Part shown: positions 26,797 through 35,969 of the stretch, piece after piece
How the letters are laid out: each line of letters begins with the position of its first letter
Numbering within the stretch: the stretch's first letter is position 1
From: Hyphococcus flavus
GTDB taxonomy: Bacteria; Pseudomonadota; Alphaproteobacteria; Caulobacterales; Parvularculaceae
Direction: 5' to 3'
DNA: 64,000 nucleotides
NCBI RefSeq assembly: GCF_028748065.1
Contig: NZ_CP118166.1
Location: 1,255,501-1,319,500, forward strand
The notes under the pieces: generated by a model
Databases searched by the model: none
The model's input: the letters and a program-made list of their open reading frames with translations, nothing else
What the model was told of the DNA's origin: nothing
Program-made: the position numbers and the translations under genes

Positions 26797-26894
26797 ACGA
26801 CGCCCCTCAAACCATCTTCACATACAGTGAATCAGTAAACTTGAAATAGTCAACTTAAGTAAAATGGCATGGAGAAATAACGGCTGTTTTGCGT

Positions 26895-27386
26895 TTAAGG
26901 CGTTTCGCCCTCGAGCAGCCATCGACGGGCCAGGGCGATGTCATGAAATCCGCGAATTTTTTCATCCGCTAAAACTTCCAGAGCGTGCGTCGCGGTTGAA
27001 TACATCTTTTTGACATCGTCGCACGACGACGTATCAGGCAACACAACAGCCTCCCGTTGAAGTCCCGCGCCCACAATCGCCGGTACGAGCGTGTTCACAA
27101 GCCAATGTTCGGAATCGCCAAACTCGGACTTTAGAAAACGCAAATCAGCTAACCAGTAACGGTATCTGCCGGTATGAAACAAACTCAAAATATACTTCAG
27201 GACATCTTGAAATTCTTGCTGCGTATCAAAGCGGTCGAACCAGACGTCAGATACGACCTTGAGTTCAGGATTAGCGCCGACAATAGCGTAAACTTGGTTA
27301 TTTTCACGATAAAACGTGCGCTGGGCCTTTACGGAAAAGGCGCGCGCAATATCGTCCTGAATCTGTAACTGGGCGGCTTCCGCCAT
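26895..27386 (-). CDS. Probable STAS/SpoIIAA-like domain protein
   Basis: 163 residues from ATG 27386 (MAEAAQLQIQDDIARAF); a longer frame to 27440 is less likely. The first half has strands about residues 25-55; then the block RYWLADLRFLKSEFGDSEHWLVNTLVPAIVGAGLQREAVVLPD and a closing FHDIALARRWLLEG. The pattern WLxDLR...WLxxxxxPxxxxAGL...AVVLP...F.D...A..WL matches SpoIIAA-like single-domain proteins of unknown role. No catalytic residues are evident. Cytosolic, monocistronic, between holA (downstream) and the transglutaminase gene. The fold call is inference from pattern. Confidence 0.6.
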   Translation of the reverse strand: MAEAAQLQIQDDIARAFSVKAQRTFYRENNQVYAIVGANPELKVVSDVWFDRFDTQQEFQDVLKYILSLFHTGRYRYWLADLRFLKSEFGDSEHWLVNTLVPAIVGAGLQREAVVLPDTSSCDDVKKMYSTATHALEVLADEKIRGFHDIALARRWLLEGETP

Positions 27387-27494
27387 ACGTGACCCCACGC
27401 CTTTCGTTGTGTGATCTCCCCTTCGCCGACCATATAACAATGTTGGGACGGTAAAAAAAAGCCTTAACGCAAAAAACCCTTGAACTTGTTGAAT

Positions 27495-28550
27495 TTATTG
27501 ACGGGCCATAACCGCCAGGCGCAACGCGGCCCGTTCTACGATTTCACGTTGAGGCGCGCCCGTGGTTTTCGCATCAAGTTCCGCGTCAACAAGCATTCTG
27601 AGTGCGCGGTCGAGTTTGGCGCCGCGCCATTTATAGAGTTGATCTTCAAAGGCGCGCTGCTCTGCAAAAAATACGGGCGGGCGCAGTTTTTTCATAGCGG
27701 TGGCGGGGCTATCGCCAGCATCCATAAAATCCGCTGCGGATTTCAGCCGCGCAAACTTGCGTTGCAATGCGCGCAAAACCCCAATGGGACTGGCGCCGGC
27801 AGTAGCGGCCTTGTGCAATGCGTTGGCGAGCCGGGATGGCGCGCCGTAAGCGCAGGCTGCGGCCGTATCATCCATGGCGTCGCCAAGACTGTCCGCCAGC
27901 GTCGCACGGACATCGTCAAGTGAAATGGACGCCGGCCCGTTCCGCGTGTCTCTTGGTCCTTTGTATAAGATCAGCTTGTCGATTTCAGCACGCGACAGGG
28001 CATGATCGTCACCCAGAATTGAGACGACGAGGTCAAGGGCGTCATCCTCAAAGCGCAGGTCTTCCGTACGCGCCGCATCCTTGGCCATGGCGCGAACATC
28101 AGCAGGCCCGTCTGCATAACAGGGCAGCGCAACGGCCCGCGCCGCTTTTTCAAAAGCCTTTCTTAATCCGGAACTCGGCGTCAGTTCTCCCGCTTCAATG
28201 ATGACGACGCCGTTTGGTTTCAGATGCCCGGAATCGAGCCCGTCGATCAAAGCGGTGACGGCTTTGACAGCCGCCTCGCCGCTCGTCCGCAATCTGATGA
28301 CGCGCTCACCGCCGCTGAAAGAAAGCGCTGTGACCTCGTCAGCCAGCCGCCCGGGCTCATCCTTGAGGTCCGCGTCCGACAGTTCAAGATAATTGAACGG
28401 GTCTTTTAGATCGGGCACGACATCGCTGGCGAGTTTCACCGCCCGTTCCCGCGCAAGCCCGCTGTCGGGTCCGTAGATCAAAATCGCAGAGATTGACGGG
28501 TCGCGCTTTTCGAGAAATCCCTTGATGGCGCGGCCTTTAAGGGCTGTCAT
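27495..28550 (-). CDS. holA: DNA polymerase III subunit delta
   Basis: 351 residues, normal length. HolA-type N-terminal domain with AILIYGPDSGLARERAVKLA (P-loop-like but nucleotide-binding deficient) and the delta family pattern FNYLELSDADLKDEPGRLADEV, a lid domain around 150-215 and a C-terminal collar domain with GASPIGVLRALQRKFARL. It is the wrench that opens the beta clamp in the clamp loader. ATG 28550 overlaps the lptE stop (ATGA). Third gene of leuS-lptE-holA, an order conserved in alphaproteobacteria. Confidence 0.94.
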   Translation of the reverse strand: MTALKGRAIKGFLEKRDPSISAILIYGPDSGLARERAVKLASDVVPDLKDPFNYLELSDADLKDEPGRLADEVTALSFSGGERVIRLRTSGEAAVKAVTALIDGLDSGHLKPNGVVIIEAGELTPSSGLRKAFEKAARAVALPCYADGPADVRAMAKDAARTEDLRFEDDALDLVVSILGDDHALSRAEIDKLILYKGPRDTRNGPASISLDDVRATLADSLGDAMDDTAAACAYGAPSRLANALHKAATAGASPIGVLRALQRKFARLKSAADFMDAGDSPATAMKKLRPPVFFAEQRAFEDQLYKWRGAKLDRALRMLVDAELDAKTTGAPQREIVERAALRLAVMARQ

Positions 28551-29152
28551 TGGTCATCATCTAGGGGCTTGATCACTTCACCACGCCGCGGATCCACAAG
28601 AATGACGGAGTCATCGAATTCAGCATCAAGCTGTTCCGGGTCGAGATCACTTCTATTCTCAGGGGGTTCGGCAAACCGGATCAGAAGATCGCGCTCAATT
28701 TCTTCAGAAAGCTGTTGCGCCGCCTTTTCGACTGCTTTGCGTTCAGCAAATAACGTTGAGTACTGAGAACTTACGATATTGTATGATGTGACGGCGCGGG
28801 CCACACCGCGGAAACGCTCGCCTGTTTCCCTGTCGAGCACAGTGTAACGGCCGATAAGACGATAATTATAGCGCGTCACCGTGGCGTCGATCTGAACGGC
28901 AAGGCGTTCAGCGCGTTCTCGGGTTTGAAGGTAAAGCGCGTAGCGCTGCTCAACGCCCCTCTGCGGCGGCATGCGCGCGTTGAGGGCGTCCGTCAGGGTG
29001 GATACGAGGGATTCAGGCGCCGCAATACTGACAACCTCAACCTGACGGATAACTGGCGCCGACCCTTCCTGCGTGGCGTAAATTGGTTGAAAGCCGCAGG
29101 CGGGCAAAAGAACGAAGAACGCGCAAGCGGCTAATATTCTCCAGCTCATCAC
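28547..29152 (-). CDS. lptE: LPS-assembly lipoprotein LptE
   Basis: 201 residues. Lipoprotein signal ending ACAFFVLLPACGFQPIY, with Cys at the lipobox and the GFxPxY motif typical of LptE/RlpB. The rest shows the LptE beta-alpha pattern, including RYALYLQTRERAERLAVQIDATVTRYNY. LptE plugs the LptD barrel and helps place LPS in the outer membrane, so the host has LPS. GGGAG precedes the ATG. It sits ten bases after leuS and overlaps holA by four bases. Confidence 0.93.
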   Translation of the reverse strand: MMSWRILAACAFFVLLPACGFQPIYATQEGSAPVIRQVEVVSIAAPESLVSTLTDALNARMPPQRGVEQRYALYLQTRERAERLAVQIDATVTRYNYRLIGRYTVLDRETGERFRGVARAVTSYNIVSSQYSTLFAERKAVEKAAQQLSEEIERDLLIRFAEPPENRSDLDPEQLDAEFDDSVILVDPRRGEVIKPLDDDQ

Positions 29153-29161
29153 CTGGCTCCC

Positions 29162-31810
29162 TTAATTCGCCACGATATTGACGATCCGTCCCGGCACCAC
29201 GACGACCTTGCGGATTGTCTTGCCGTCAATATGACGCTTTACGGCCTCGTCCGACAAGGCCGCTTGTTCCACAGTCTCATTTGGCGCATCGGCGGCGACC
29301 GCGATTTCGCCGCGACGCTTGCCGTTGACCTGAACGCCAAGCACGATCTCATCCTTGACGAGCAGACTTTCATCAGCTTTGGGCCATGGCGCATCGCAGA
29401 CCATCCCTTCACCGCCTAACGTTTCCCAGCATTCTTCGGCAAGATGCGGCGTGAACGGTGCAATGAGGCGCGTGAGCGCCGCCAGCGCTTCGGCTTGCGC
29501 AAAGGCTTCGGCCTTGACGCTGTTCGCCGGCGCGCCGTCTTCTTTTTTGAGGGGCGGCGTCTTTTTGAGCGTATTCAGAAATTCGTATATCCGGGCGATG
29601 GCTTTATTGAATCTGAAATGCTCGATATCATCGGTGACGCCAGCGATAGCTGCGTGGGTCGCCCGGCGCAGAGCGACGCCGGCCTCCTCCATATTTTCTG
29701 GCGGGTTGGCGAGGTCATGGGGCCTAAGGGCGTCTTTGGCGGGCTCGATGGCGTCCCAGATCCGGTTGACCAGTTTCCACGCGCCTTCAACGCCTGAATC
29801 CGTCCACTCTACATCGCGCTCAGGCGGCGAATCTGACAGCATGAACCAGCGCGCCGCATCGGCGCCGTAGGTTTCGGCGATGGCCTCCGGCGAGACCACG
29901 TTCTTTTTTGACTTCGACATCTTTTCGATGGCGCCGATTTTTACGGGCTGGCCATTGTCGGCGCGCTTTGCTCCGCCTTGCTCAAGAATGACCTCTTCCG
30001 GCAACAGCCACTCGCCGGTTGCTGGGTCTTTAAACGTCGCATGCACCACCATGCCTTGCGTGAATAAATTGGCGAATGGTTCGACAACGGATGAATAGCC
30101 GCACGCCTTCATCATGCGGGAAAAATAGCGCGCATAAAGAAGGTGCAAAATTGCATGCTCAATGCCACCGATATACTGGTCCACGGGCAGCCATTGATCG
30201 ACGATTTTCTTATCCGTGGGCTTATCTTCGGGTTGCGAGGCGAAGCGCGCAAAATACCAGGAACTGTCAACAAAAGTGTCGAATGTATCGGTCTCACGCC
30301 GGCCTTTCCCGCCGCATTCCGGGCAGTCTACATGCTTCCAGGTCGGGTGCCGGTCGAGCGGGTTTCCGGGTACGGAGAAATCAGCCTCTTCAGGCAGCTT
30401 CACCGGCAGGTCTTTTTCTGGAACCGGCACGATGCCGCACTTTTCGCAGTGGATCGCGGGAATCGGGCAGCCCCAATAACGCTGGCGAGAGACACCCCAG
30501 TCCCGCAGGCGGTATTGGGTGACGCCCTTGCCGAGCCCCATTTCCTCGATTTTTCTGATCGCTGCGGCGATCGCGTCATTAATGGAAAGACCGTTCAGAA
30601 ACGCTGAATTAAAGATAGAGCCTGAACCCGTATAGGCCTCGCCATCCAGTTTGAATGCTGCTGGATCTTCGCCTTCAGGCAACACCACCGGCGGAATTGG
30701 CAAGCCGTATTTCGTTGCGAAGTCAAAGTCGCGCTGATCATGAGCCGGACAGCCGAAAATCGCGCCCGTGCCGTAGCCCATCAACACGAAGTTCGCCACG
30801 TAAACCGGCAGGCGGCGATCATCGAACGGGTGACCGGTTTCAAGCGCCGTCTTATAGCCCTTCTTGTCGGCCTTCTCGATTGCTTCCTCCGAGGTGCCGG
30901 CGCTCGCGCATTCGGCGATAAAAGCCGCGAGATCATTATCGTTCTCCGCCAGTTTCGCGGCCAGCGGATGATCAGGCGAAATGGCGATGAAGCTCGCGCC
31001 GAACAGCGTGTCCGGCCGGGTCGTAAAAATCTCGATCCCGTCTTCAAACCCTTGCGGCGGCGTTGTGTTTTCAGTGTTTGCGCCTTCGCGCGAGGCAGCG
31101 AAAGGAAACCGCATCGCCAGACCTTTGGACTTGCCGATCCAGTTACGCTGCATCAAGCGGACATTCTCAGGCCAGCCCGAAAGCCGTCCGTCGTCCAGCG
31201 CCGCCAACAAATCTTCAGCCTCATCAGTGATCTTGAAAAACCATTGAGAAAGCTGTCGCCGCTCTACACTTGCGCCAGACCGCCAGCCCTTGCCGTCGAT
31301 CACCTGTTCGTTCGCCAGCACGGTCTGATCGACCGGGTCCCAGTTGACGAGACTTTCTTTCCGATAGGCGAAACCATGCCTCCAGAAAGCCAGAAACATT
31401 CTTTGTTGGTGTGCGTAATACTCCGGATCGCAAGTGGCGAACTCCCGGCTCCAATCGATCGCCAGCCCCATTTTCTTGAGCTGACCGCGCATGATATCGA
31501 TATTGCCGTAGGTCCATTTGGCGGGATGTGATCCGGTTTGCATGGCTGCATTTTCCGCCGGCATGCCAAAGGCGTCCCAGCCCATGGGATGCAGCACGTT
31601 AAATCCGCAGGCCCGTTTGTATCGCGCGATAACGTCGCCCATGGCGTAATTGCGTACGTGTCCGATATGGATACGCCCTGACGGATACGGGAACATTTCG
31701 AGGACGTAATATTTCGGGCGTGCATCGTCATCACGCGTTTCGAACGCCTTCGCCTCGTTCCAGCGGGCCTGCCATTGCGGTTCTGATTCTTTCGGGTTGT
31801 AGCGGGACAT
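29162..31810 (-). CDS. leuS: Leucyl-tRNA synthetase
   Basis: 882 residues, bacterial class Ia enzyme. HIGH signature appears as [15 protein letters not shown] near residue 42; a CP1 editing domain with [14 protein letters not shown]; a zinc-binding-like [15 protein letters not shown] plus CPECGGKG; and the KMSKS loop in [17 protein letters not shown] near residue 640. Attaches leucine to tRNA-Leu and edits misacylation. First gene of the leuS-lptE-holA operon. A terminator on the same strand at 31828-31854 separates it from the upstream DUF3576 gene, so its promoter is within the 60 bases before the start or overlaps that terminator. Confidence 0.97.
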   Translation of the reverse strand: MSRYNPKESEPQWQARWNEAKAFETRDDDARPKYYVLEMFPYPSGRIHIGHVRNYAMGDVIARYKRACGFNVLHPMGWDAFGMPAENAAMQTGSHPAKWTYGNIDIMRGQLKKMGLAIDWSREFATCDPEYYAHQQRMFLAFWRHGFAYRKESLVNWDPVDQTVLANEQVIDGKGWRSGASVERRQLSQWFFKITDEAEDLLAALDDGRLSGWPENVRLMQRNWIGKSKGLAMRFPFAASREGANTENTTPPQGFEDGIEIFTTRPDTLFGASFIAISPDHPLAAKLAENDNDLAAFIAECASAGTSEEAIEKADKKGYKTALETGHPFDDRRLPVYVANFVLMGYGTGAIFGCPAHDQRDFDFATKYGLPIPPVVLPEGEDPAAFKLDGEAYTGSGSIFNSAFLNGLSINDAIAAAIRKIEEMGLGKGVTQYRLRDWGVSRQRYWGCPIPAIHCEKCGIVPVPEKDLPVKLPEEADFSVPGNPLDRHPTWKHVDCPECGGKGRRETDTFDTFVDSSWYFARFASQPEDKPTDKKIVDQWLPVDQYIGGIEHAILHLLYARYFSRMMKACGYSSVVEPFANLFTQGMVVHATFKDPATGEWLLPEEVILEQGGAKRADNGQPVKIGAIEKMSKSKKNVVSPEAIAETYGADAARWFMLSDSPPERDVEWTDSGVEGAWKLVNRIWDAIEPAKDALRPHDLANPPENMEEAGVALRRATHAAIAGVTDDIEHFRFNKAIARIYEFLNTLKKTPPLKKEDGAPANSVKAEAFAQAEALAALTRLIAPFTPHLAEECWETLGGEGMVCDAPWPKADESLLVKDEIVLGVQVNGKRRGEIAVAADAPNETVEQAALSDEAVKRHIDGKTIRKVVVVPGRIVNIVAN

Positions 31811-31827
31811 GTTGCTTTTCCGGCAAT

Positions 31828-31854
31828 AAAAAACGGCGCTTTAAAGCGCCGTTT
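31828..31854 (-). terminator. Intrinsic terminator between the DUF3576 gene and leuS
   Basis: AAACGGCGCTTT and its exact complement AAAGCGCCGTTT (31831-31854) form a perfect dyad; on the minus strand the stem ends in a run of six T before an A. It terminates the DUF3576 transcript. Confidence 0.8.
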
Positions 31855-31877
31855 GTTAACTGATCTGACGCTGAACG

Positions 31878-32345
31878 CTAGTCGTCGATGACGTTAAGTC
31901 GTAGCTGGCGTGCGCGGGTGAGGATGGCGTTTTCAATCTCGCGGGCTGTGGCTGGATTGACCGTCGCATCCGTCCATTGCCCGTCCTCGCCTTTTTGCTG
32001 GCGAAAGACGGAGACGCGCAACGCGTCAGCTCTCAGCGCGCTGTCCAGAATGTAGACATTCGTCTTGAAGCGTTCATTCGGGATCTCGGGATTGACGTAC
32101 CAGTCGGTAATCACCAGACCGGCGATCGGGTCGGCGGAAAAAACCGGCAGAAAATCAAGCGTTTCAAGAGAGGCCGCCCAAAGATAACGGTTCACAGTGG
32201 TCGCCTGGGCGCCACGGCCGGACTTATAATCGGCCAATGTCGCGTTGCGATCCCTTTCGGCACTGTTGCCGCCGCAGGCCGCCAAGACCGCCGCGCCGGC
32301 CGCTAGCGCTAATACCTTGATTACACTGATGTTTTCCGGTTTCAT
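31878..32345 (-). CDS. DUF3576 family lipoprotein
   Basis: 155 residues from ATG 32345. Lipoprotein signal (VIKVLALAAGAAVLAACGGNS, Cys near 22). The DUF3576 core has VNRYLWAASLETLDFLPVFSADPIAGLVITDWY and RFKTNVYILDSALRADALRVSVFRQ, followed by a C-terminal helix with AREIENAILTRARQLR. This family is conserved in alphaproteobacteria next to leuS and has no proven role; outer-membrane or periplasmic location is inferred from the lipobox. A longer frame to 32444 has no signal and is rejected. Confidence 0.9.
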   Translation of the reverse strand: MKPENISVIKVLALAAGAAVLAACGGNSAERDRNATLADYKSGRGAQATTVNRYLWAASLETLDFLPVFSADPIAGLVITDWYVNPEIPNERFKTNVYILDSALRADALRVSVFRQQKGEDGQWTDATVNPATAREIENAILTRARQLRLNVIDD

Positions 32346-32794
32346 ACAAGGAAATCCTGTTCTTCGCCCGTTATTTCGGAGGGGCGGCCTTGAGCAATCG
32401 CGCAAAAGCCGTGGCTTTCCTACCACAAACCGGCAATTACACAACGGGGGGCCTTAGGTTTGCTTGAACCCCGCTTTGGGCGGCGCCATTATGTCTGAAC
32501 GTCATAAAGCTGTTAACTTTATGCCGTTAACCCTTTTGCGGGAACCGGCCAAAGGTAAGGGGTTGGCCCGGGACTTGAACGATTTAGGCGCGAAAGCGCA
32601 GGATCAAAAGGGACGGCATGACGCTTTGAGACGCTCGGGGTGTTGCGTTGGGAGATGACGCTGGCCTTTGTGGGGAAGGTTGGGGTTTGTCAGGAACGGT
32701 TCACGGGAAGAACTGTTTCGGGCGCGAAGAAACGAAACAACGCGGACGTGCTAATGTGCGCCGGGCGAAATTGAGAGTGGTGACGAACAGATTT
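32346..32794. other. 449-bp intergenic region with porin leader
   Basis: No credible gene is seen between the divergent DUF3576 and porin genes. Two GTTAAC hexamers (32512-32517 and 32526-32531) lie 14 bases apart, but their spacing (10 bases between TTAA cores) does not fit CtrA. A short frame at 32464-32658 lacks a Shine-Dalgarno and is probably chance. The porin promoter is expected here; no clear -35/-10 pair was recognised. Confidence 0.4.
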
Positions 32795-34030
32795 ATGACT
32801 GGCCTTCGCACAGCAACGTTAAGCGTATGCGCTGCGGCCCTGCTATCGGGGACGTTGGGCGCAGGCGTTGCGCATGCTGCGGACCCGGTCAAAATCGAAG
32901 TCGATGGCGAGGCGAGCGCCGCCGTGGGGCTTGTTGATGGTGAGGCGAAAGCTGACGCCAACGCCGAGGTGCACGTCAAAGGCTCAAGCATTCTTAACAA
33001 CGGTATTGAAATCGGCGCGGGCGTCATGGCGCGCCTTGACGGCGATCAGCCACGCCAAATGTTCGGGGGCGGACGATATTCAAGTCTGCTGAACGGCGGG
33101 CCGCGCGGCATCGCTCCCGCAGAAAGCGATGTTTATCTGCAGGGCGCCTATGCTTACGCTAAAGGTTCGTTCGGTCAGTTGATTGTTGGTCGTGACCAGG
33201 GCGTTGCGCGCATGTTGGCGGTGAAGTCGCCGACCATCTTTTCGGCTGTCAATATAAATGATTGGCAGACGGATCTTTCCGGTTTGAACGACATTCATAC
33301 GGTCAATGATTTTACGGGCTATGCCACCAAGGTGACATATATGCCGCCGGCGAACTTCCTCGGCGGCGTCTTTGGTGGATTACAGCTCGGCGTTTCCTAT
33401 TCACCGGTTCTGCGCGAATGCGGCGATCTTTTGTGTGCGCCGGAGTCCGGTTTCATCGTCTCGCCCGAAGGAGTGATGCTCTCCGAGACAAGCAAATGGG
33501 ACGACGCGGTTGAAGCGGCTCTCTATTACGAAAAGGGCATTGGCGTTGGCGGCTCTGACAGGCTGTTTGTCGGCCTGGGCGCCAGCTTCGTACGCGCAAC
33601 CGAAGACACGCGTACGCTGTCTACGGCCTTTGACGATTACGAAGCGTATTCAGTCGGCCTTAATCTCGCCTATCGCGGCATCACGCTGGGCGGCTCTGTG
33701 AAAACGACAAATGCCGGCCTCGCTTCGCTTGAGGATGATGGTTATTTGGCGTTTGACGCCGGGGTCACATTCCGTACGGGTGAAGAGTCCGGCGATGTGG
33801 CGTTCATGCTTGGCGTCGGCCAGTCCGAAGCCAGCACAATCGGTTCCGATCCGATTGATCCAACTCTTTTCCGGGATACGCGCTCTGCTCAAGCGGGCGT
33901 TACCTATGTTCTTGGCAGGGGCATTACGGTCGGCGCCGCCGCCCAATATGTCGAGTCCAAGAAACCAGTGGCTGCAGGCGGACCTGAAGAAGCCGCCACG
34001 GTCGTGATCGAAAGCTCGATCAAATTTTAA
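32795..34030 (+). CDS. Outer-membrane porin
   Basis: 411 residues from ATG 32795, which gives a clean signal peptide (MTGLRTATLSVCAAALLSG...AHA). A GTG at 32780 is an alternative start. The mature chain is an antiparallel beta-barrel: alternating hydrophobic strands such as GSFGQLIVGRDQGVARML, the constriction-type QxxxG segments, and a final VVIESSIKF ending in Phe, the outer-membrane sorting signal for BamA. Matches gram-negative general porins (Porin_4-like). Trimeric diffusion channel for small solutes; selectivity not predictable. Monocistronic with strong terminator. Confidence 0.9.
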   Translation: MTGLRTATLSVCAAALLSGTLGAGVAHAADPVKIEVDGEASAAVGLVDGEAKADANAEVHVKGSSILNNGIEIGAGVMARLDGDQPRQMFGGGRYSSLLNGGPRGIAPAESDVYLQGAYAYAKGSFGQLIVGRDQGVARMLAVKSPTIFSAVNINDWQTDLSGLNDIHTVNDFTGYATKVTYMPPANFLGGVFGGLQLGVSYSPVLRECGDLLCAPESGFIVSPEGVMLSETSKWDDAVEAALYYEKGIGVGGSDRLFVGLGASFVRATEDTRTLSTAFDDYEAYSVGLNLAYRGITLGGSVKTTNAGLASLEDDGYLAFDAGVTFRTGEESGDVAFMLGVGQSEASTIGSDPIDPTLFRDTRSAQAGVTYVLGRGITVGAAAQYVESKKPVAAGGPEEAATVVIESSIKF

Positions 34031-34070
34031 AAATTCTAAGCGCCTACATTGCTTAGAGGGGATATAAATC

Positions 34071-34101
34071 GGGGCGGCCATCTGGCCGCCCCGTTTTTTT
34101 T
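34071..34101 (+). terminator. Strong intrinsic terminator after the porin gene
   Basis: GGGGCGGCCA (34071-34080), loop TC, TGGCCGCCCC (34083-34092), then G and eight T (34094-34101): a ten-base-pair GC stem with U tract. Confidence 0.92.
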
Positions 34102-34194
34102 GCATGCACTAAAGAATTGCCCCGGCGTCATGTTCCTGTTATGTTCTTTTTTGTCAAACGGCAAAATGCAGCGTCAAACAAGGGGAGAAGCGTC

Positions 34195-34554
34195 ATGGCG
34201 CAAACCAACAATCATGTGGACTATGTCGAGTTCGCTGCAGAAGACTTAAGCGTTGTGAAGGCTTTTTACGCCGCCGCCTTCGGCTGGGAATTTCAGGACT
34301 GGGGCGATACTTACATATCATTTTCCGGCGCCGGGCTTGATGGTGGTTTCAGGGGCGGAGAAAAGCCGGTCGAGGGATCTTCGCTCACTATTCTTTACGC
34401 GGATAATCTTGAGGAGAGCGAAAAACGCGTCGTCGATGCCGGTGGCGAAATTGTCGAAAGACATGATTTTCCCGGCGGGCGCAGGTTTCATTTCCGTGAC
34501 CCTGCGGGCAACATTCTCGGGGTATGGACAACGGTGGAAGGTAGCGAAGCCTAA
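34195..34554 (+). CDS. VOC family (glyoxalase/dioxygenase fold) protein
   Basis: 119 residues from ATG 34195, with AGGGGAG nine bases upstream. Two beta-alpha-beta-beta-beta modules: the first starts HVDYVEFAAEDLSVVKAFYAAAFGWEF, the second has EKRVVDAGGEIVERHDFPGGRRFHFRDPAGNILGVW. The FRDPAGNxxGVW end is a strong VOC signature. Metal ligands could be His8 and a Glu in the C-terminal strand, as in many uncharacterised members. Cytosolic; substrate unknown. Its last four bases overlap the convergent ThiE-like gene. Confidence 0.88.
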   Translation: MAQTNNHVDYVEFAAEDLSVVKAFYAAAFGWEFQDWGDTYISFSGAGLDGGFRGGEKPVEGSSLTILYADNLEESEKRVVDAGGEIVERHDFPGGRRFHFRDPAGNILGVWTTVEGSEA

Positions 34555-35144
34555 CCGGTAAAGGCGCCAATCGCGGCCAAGCCAACAACTTGCGGTCCGG
34601 CAAGACAGTGCGCGTTTTTTTCATTCACCCCGCCAAGGGCAAGTACAGGCAGACTTGATGTGGCTGCAAGTTTTAAGAAGTTTTCAGGGCCCAGCCCTGG
34701 CGCGCGCATGTGGCTATGGCTTGCATACGCTGGCGACAACAGCGCAACATGAGCGCCAAGTTCACGTGCGCGAGCAAGCTCATAACGGTCATGACACGCG
34801 GCTGAAACAATGAGCCTGTTGCCAGGGCGCCTGTCCGGCATGAACCAGCGGGGATAATGAACGCCTGCCGCGCCAATGCTTTCCGCTAGTCTGATATCGG
34901 CGCCAATGATCAGCTTTAGATCGCGACACGCGCAAATCGATAGCAACCGCGCCGCCAGTGCCGCCCGCCTCGGCATGTCATAGTCTCGTAAGATGACGGC
35001 GGCGCCGGAGGGTAGCGCACGGGCAATCAATTCCGGGTGCGGCGCACGCTCTTGATCTGTCATAAAGGCGAGATGGAATGGCGCCGCCGCCCCTGAACAA
35101 CGTTTGAGCGCGAGCGCCGCCGCTGCTAGCTTGGCCGCACGCAT
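34551..35144 (-). CDS. ThiE-like (thiamine-phosphate synthase/TenI fold) protein, divergent
   Basis: 197 residues from ATG 35144 (MRAAKLAAAALALKRC); the frame continues to 35450 but that part is antisense to yggS and not ThiE-like. The TIM-barrel core shows LKLIIGADIRLAESIGAAGVHYP and GAHVALLSPAYASHSHMRAPGLGPENF, then VLALGGVNEKN. Typical ThiE has GxHLGQxD and SPVFxTxTK; here these read GVHYPRWFMPDRR and SPAYASHSH, so diphosphate and HMP-contacting residues are altered. It may be a paralogue that no longer makes thiamine phosphate. Divergent from yggS, 12 bp apart. Confidence 0.75.
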   Translation of the reverse strand: MRAAKLAAAALALKRCSGAAAPFHLAFMTDQERAPHPELIARALPSGAAVILRDYDMPRRAALAARLLSICACRDLKLIIGADIRLAESIGAAGVHYPRWFMPDRRPGNRLIVSAACHDRYELARARELGAHVALLSPAYASHSHMRAPGLGPENFLKLAATSSLPVLALGGVNEKNAHCLAGPQVVGLAAIGAFTG

Positions 35145-35156
35145 TCGGAGCCCTTG

Positions 35157-35867
35157 ATGTCTCAGTCCAGTCAAAACGCCTCTCTTGGTAAAGACGCGAT
35201 CGACCCTGCAGCAAATCTCAGCGCAATCAAGACGGAAATAGAAGACGCGCTGAAGGAAGCGGGCAGGCCTGCGGAATCCGTTGTGATCACGGCGGTCTCC
35301 AAGCAACATGATCTGGAACGCATCAGGCCAGTCCTTAATGTCGGCCACCGCGTGTTCGGGGAAAACCGCGTTCAGGAAGCCATGTCGAAGTGGCCAAAGC
35401 TCCGTGAGGAGTTTTCGGGTATTGAACTGCGGTTGATCGGTCCGCTGCAAACAAACAAGGTAAAAGAGGCCGTGGCGTTTTTTGACGTCATCGAAAGCAT
35501 CGACAGGCCAAAACTCGCCGCGGCGCTGGCGAAGGAGATGGAAAAACAGAGCCGCCGCCCACGACTACTGATACAGGTAAATACCGGCGATGAGGCGCAA
35601 AAAGCAGGCGTTTCTCCAAAAGATGCCGACGCCTTTCTGAAAGAGTGCAAAAAGCTTGGTCTCGATATAGAGGGCCTGATGTGTATTCCACCGGTTAAGG
35701 ATGACCCCGCGCCTCATTTCGCCCTCCTGGAGAAAATTGCGGCGCGCAACGGCCTGAAAAAGCTCAGTATGGGCATGAGCGGCGATTATCTGCTTGCAGC
35801 ACAACTGGGCGCGACCCATCTACGAATTGGCTCGGCCATCTTTGGCCCGCGGCCTAAGAAGCCTTAG
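35157..35867 (+). CDS. yggS: YggS-family pyridoxal-5'-phosphate homeostasis protein
   Basis: 236 residues from ATG 35157. Fold type III PLP-binding barrel; ITAVSKQHDLERIRPVLNVGHRVFGENRVQEAMSKW carries the Schiff-base Lys (VSK) and the GENRVQE signature. Also RLLIQVNTGDEAQKAGVSPKDA and GLMCIPP and LSMGMSGDYLLA, all family blocks. It binds PLP and keeps its pool balanced without known enzymatic turnover. Divergent from the ThiE-like gene, so cofactor-metabolism genes sit back to back. CGGAG is nine bases before the start. Confidence 0.95.
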   Translation: MSQSSQNASLGKDAIDPAANLSAIKTEIEDALKEAGRPAESVVITAVSKQHDLERIRPVLNVGHRVFGENRVQEAMSKWPKLREEFSGIELRLIGPLQTNKVKEAVAFFDVIESIDRPKLAAALAKEMEKQSRRPRLLIQVNTGDEAQKAGVSPKDADAFLKECKKLGLDIEGLMCIPPVKDDPAPHFALLEKIAARNGLKKLSMGMSGDYLLAAQLGATHLRIGSAIFGPRPKKP

Positions 35868-35969
35868 TCACCGACGCCTAACGAAAAGTTGTGTGTGTTG
35901 TGAGTTTTAATTTCGCCTTCATCGGCGCTATGACGCCCGGTGAATTCACAGGAAAAAAGCGGGATAGCC

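Noticed and set aside
32513-32530. Two TTAA cores upstream of the porin gene as a CtrA site
   Set aside because: The spacing is ten bases, not seven, so it does not fit the consensus.
32464-32658. 64-codon frame upstream of the porin
   Set aside because: No ribosome-binding site, no hydrophobic or family pattern, and it runs into the leader of the porin gene.
35145-35450. N-terminal extension of the ThiE-like gene
   Set aside because: It is antisense to the well-conserved yggS start and does not look like ThiE.
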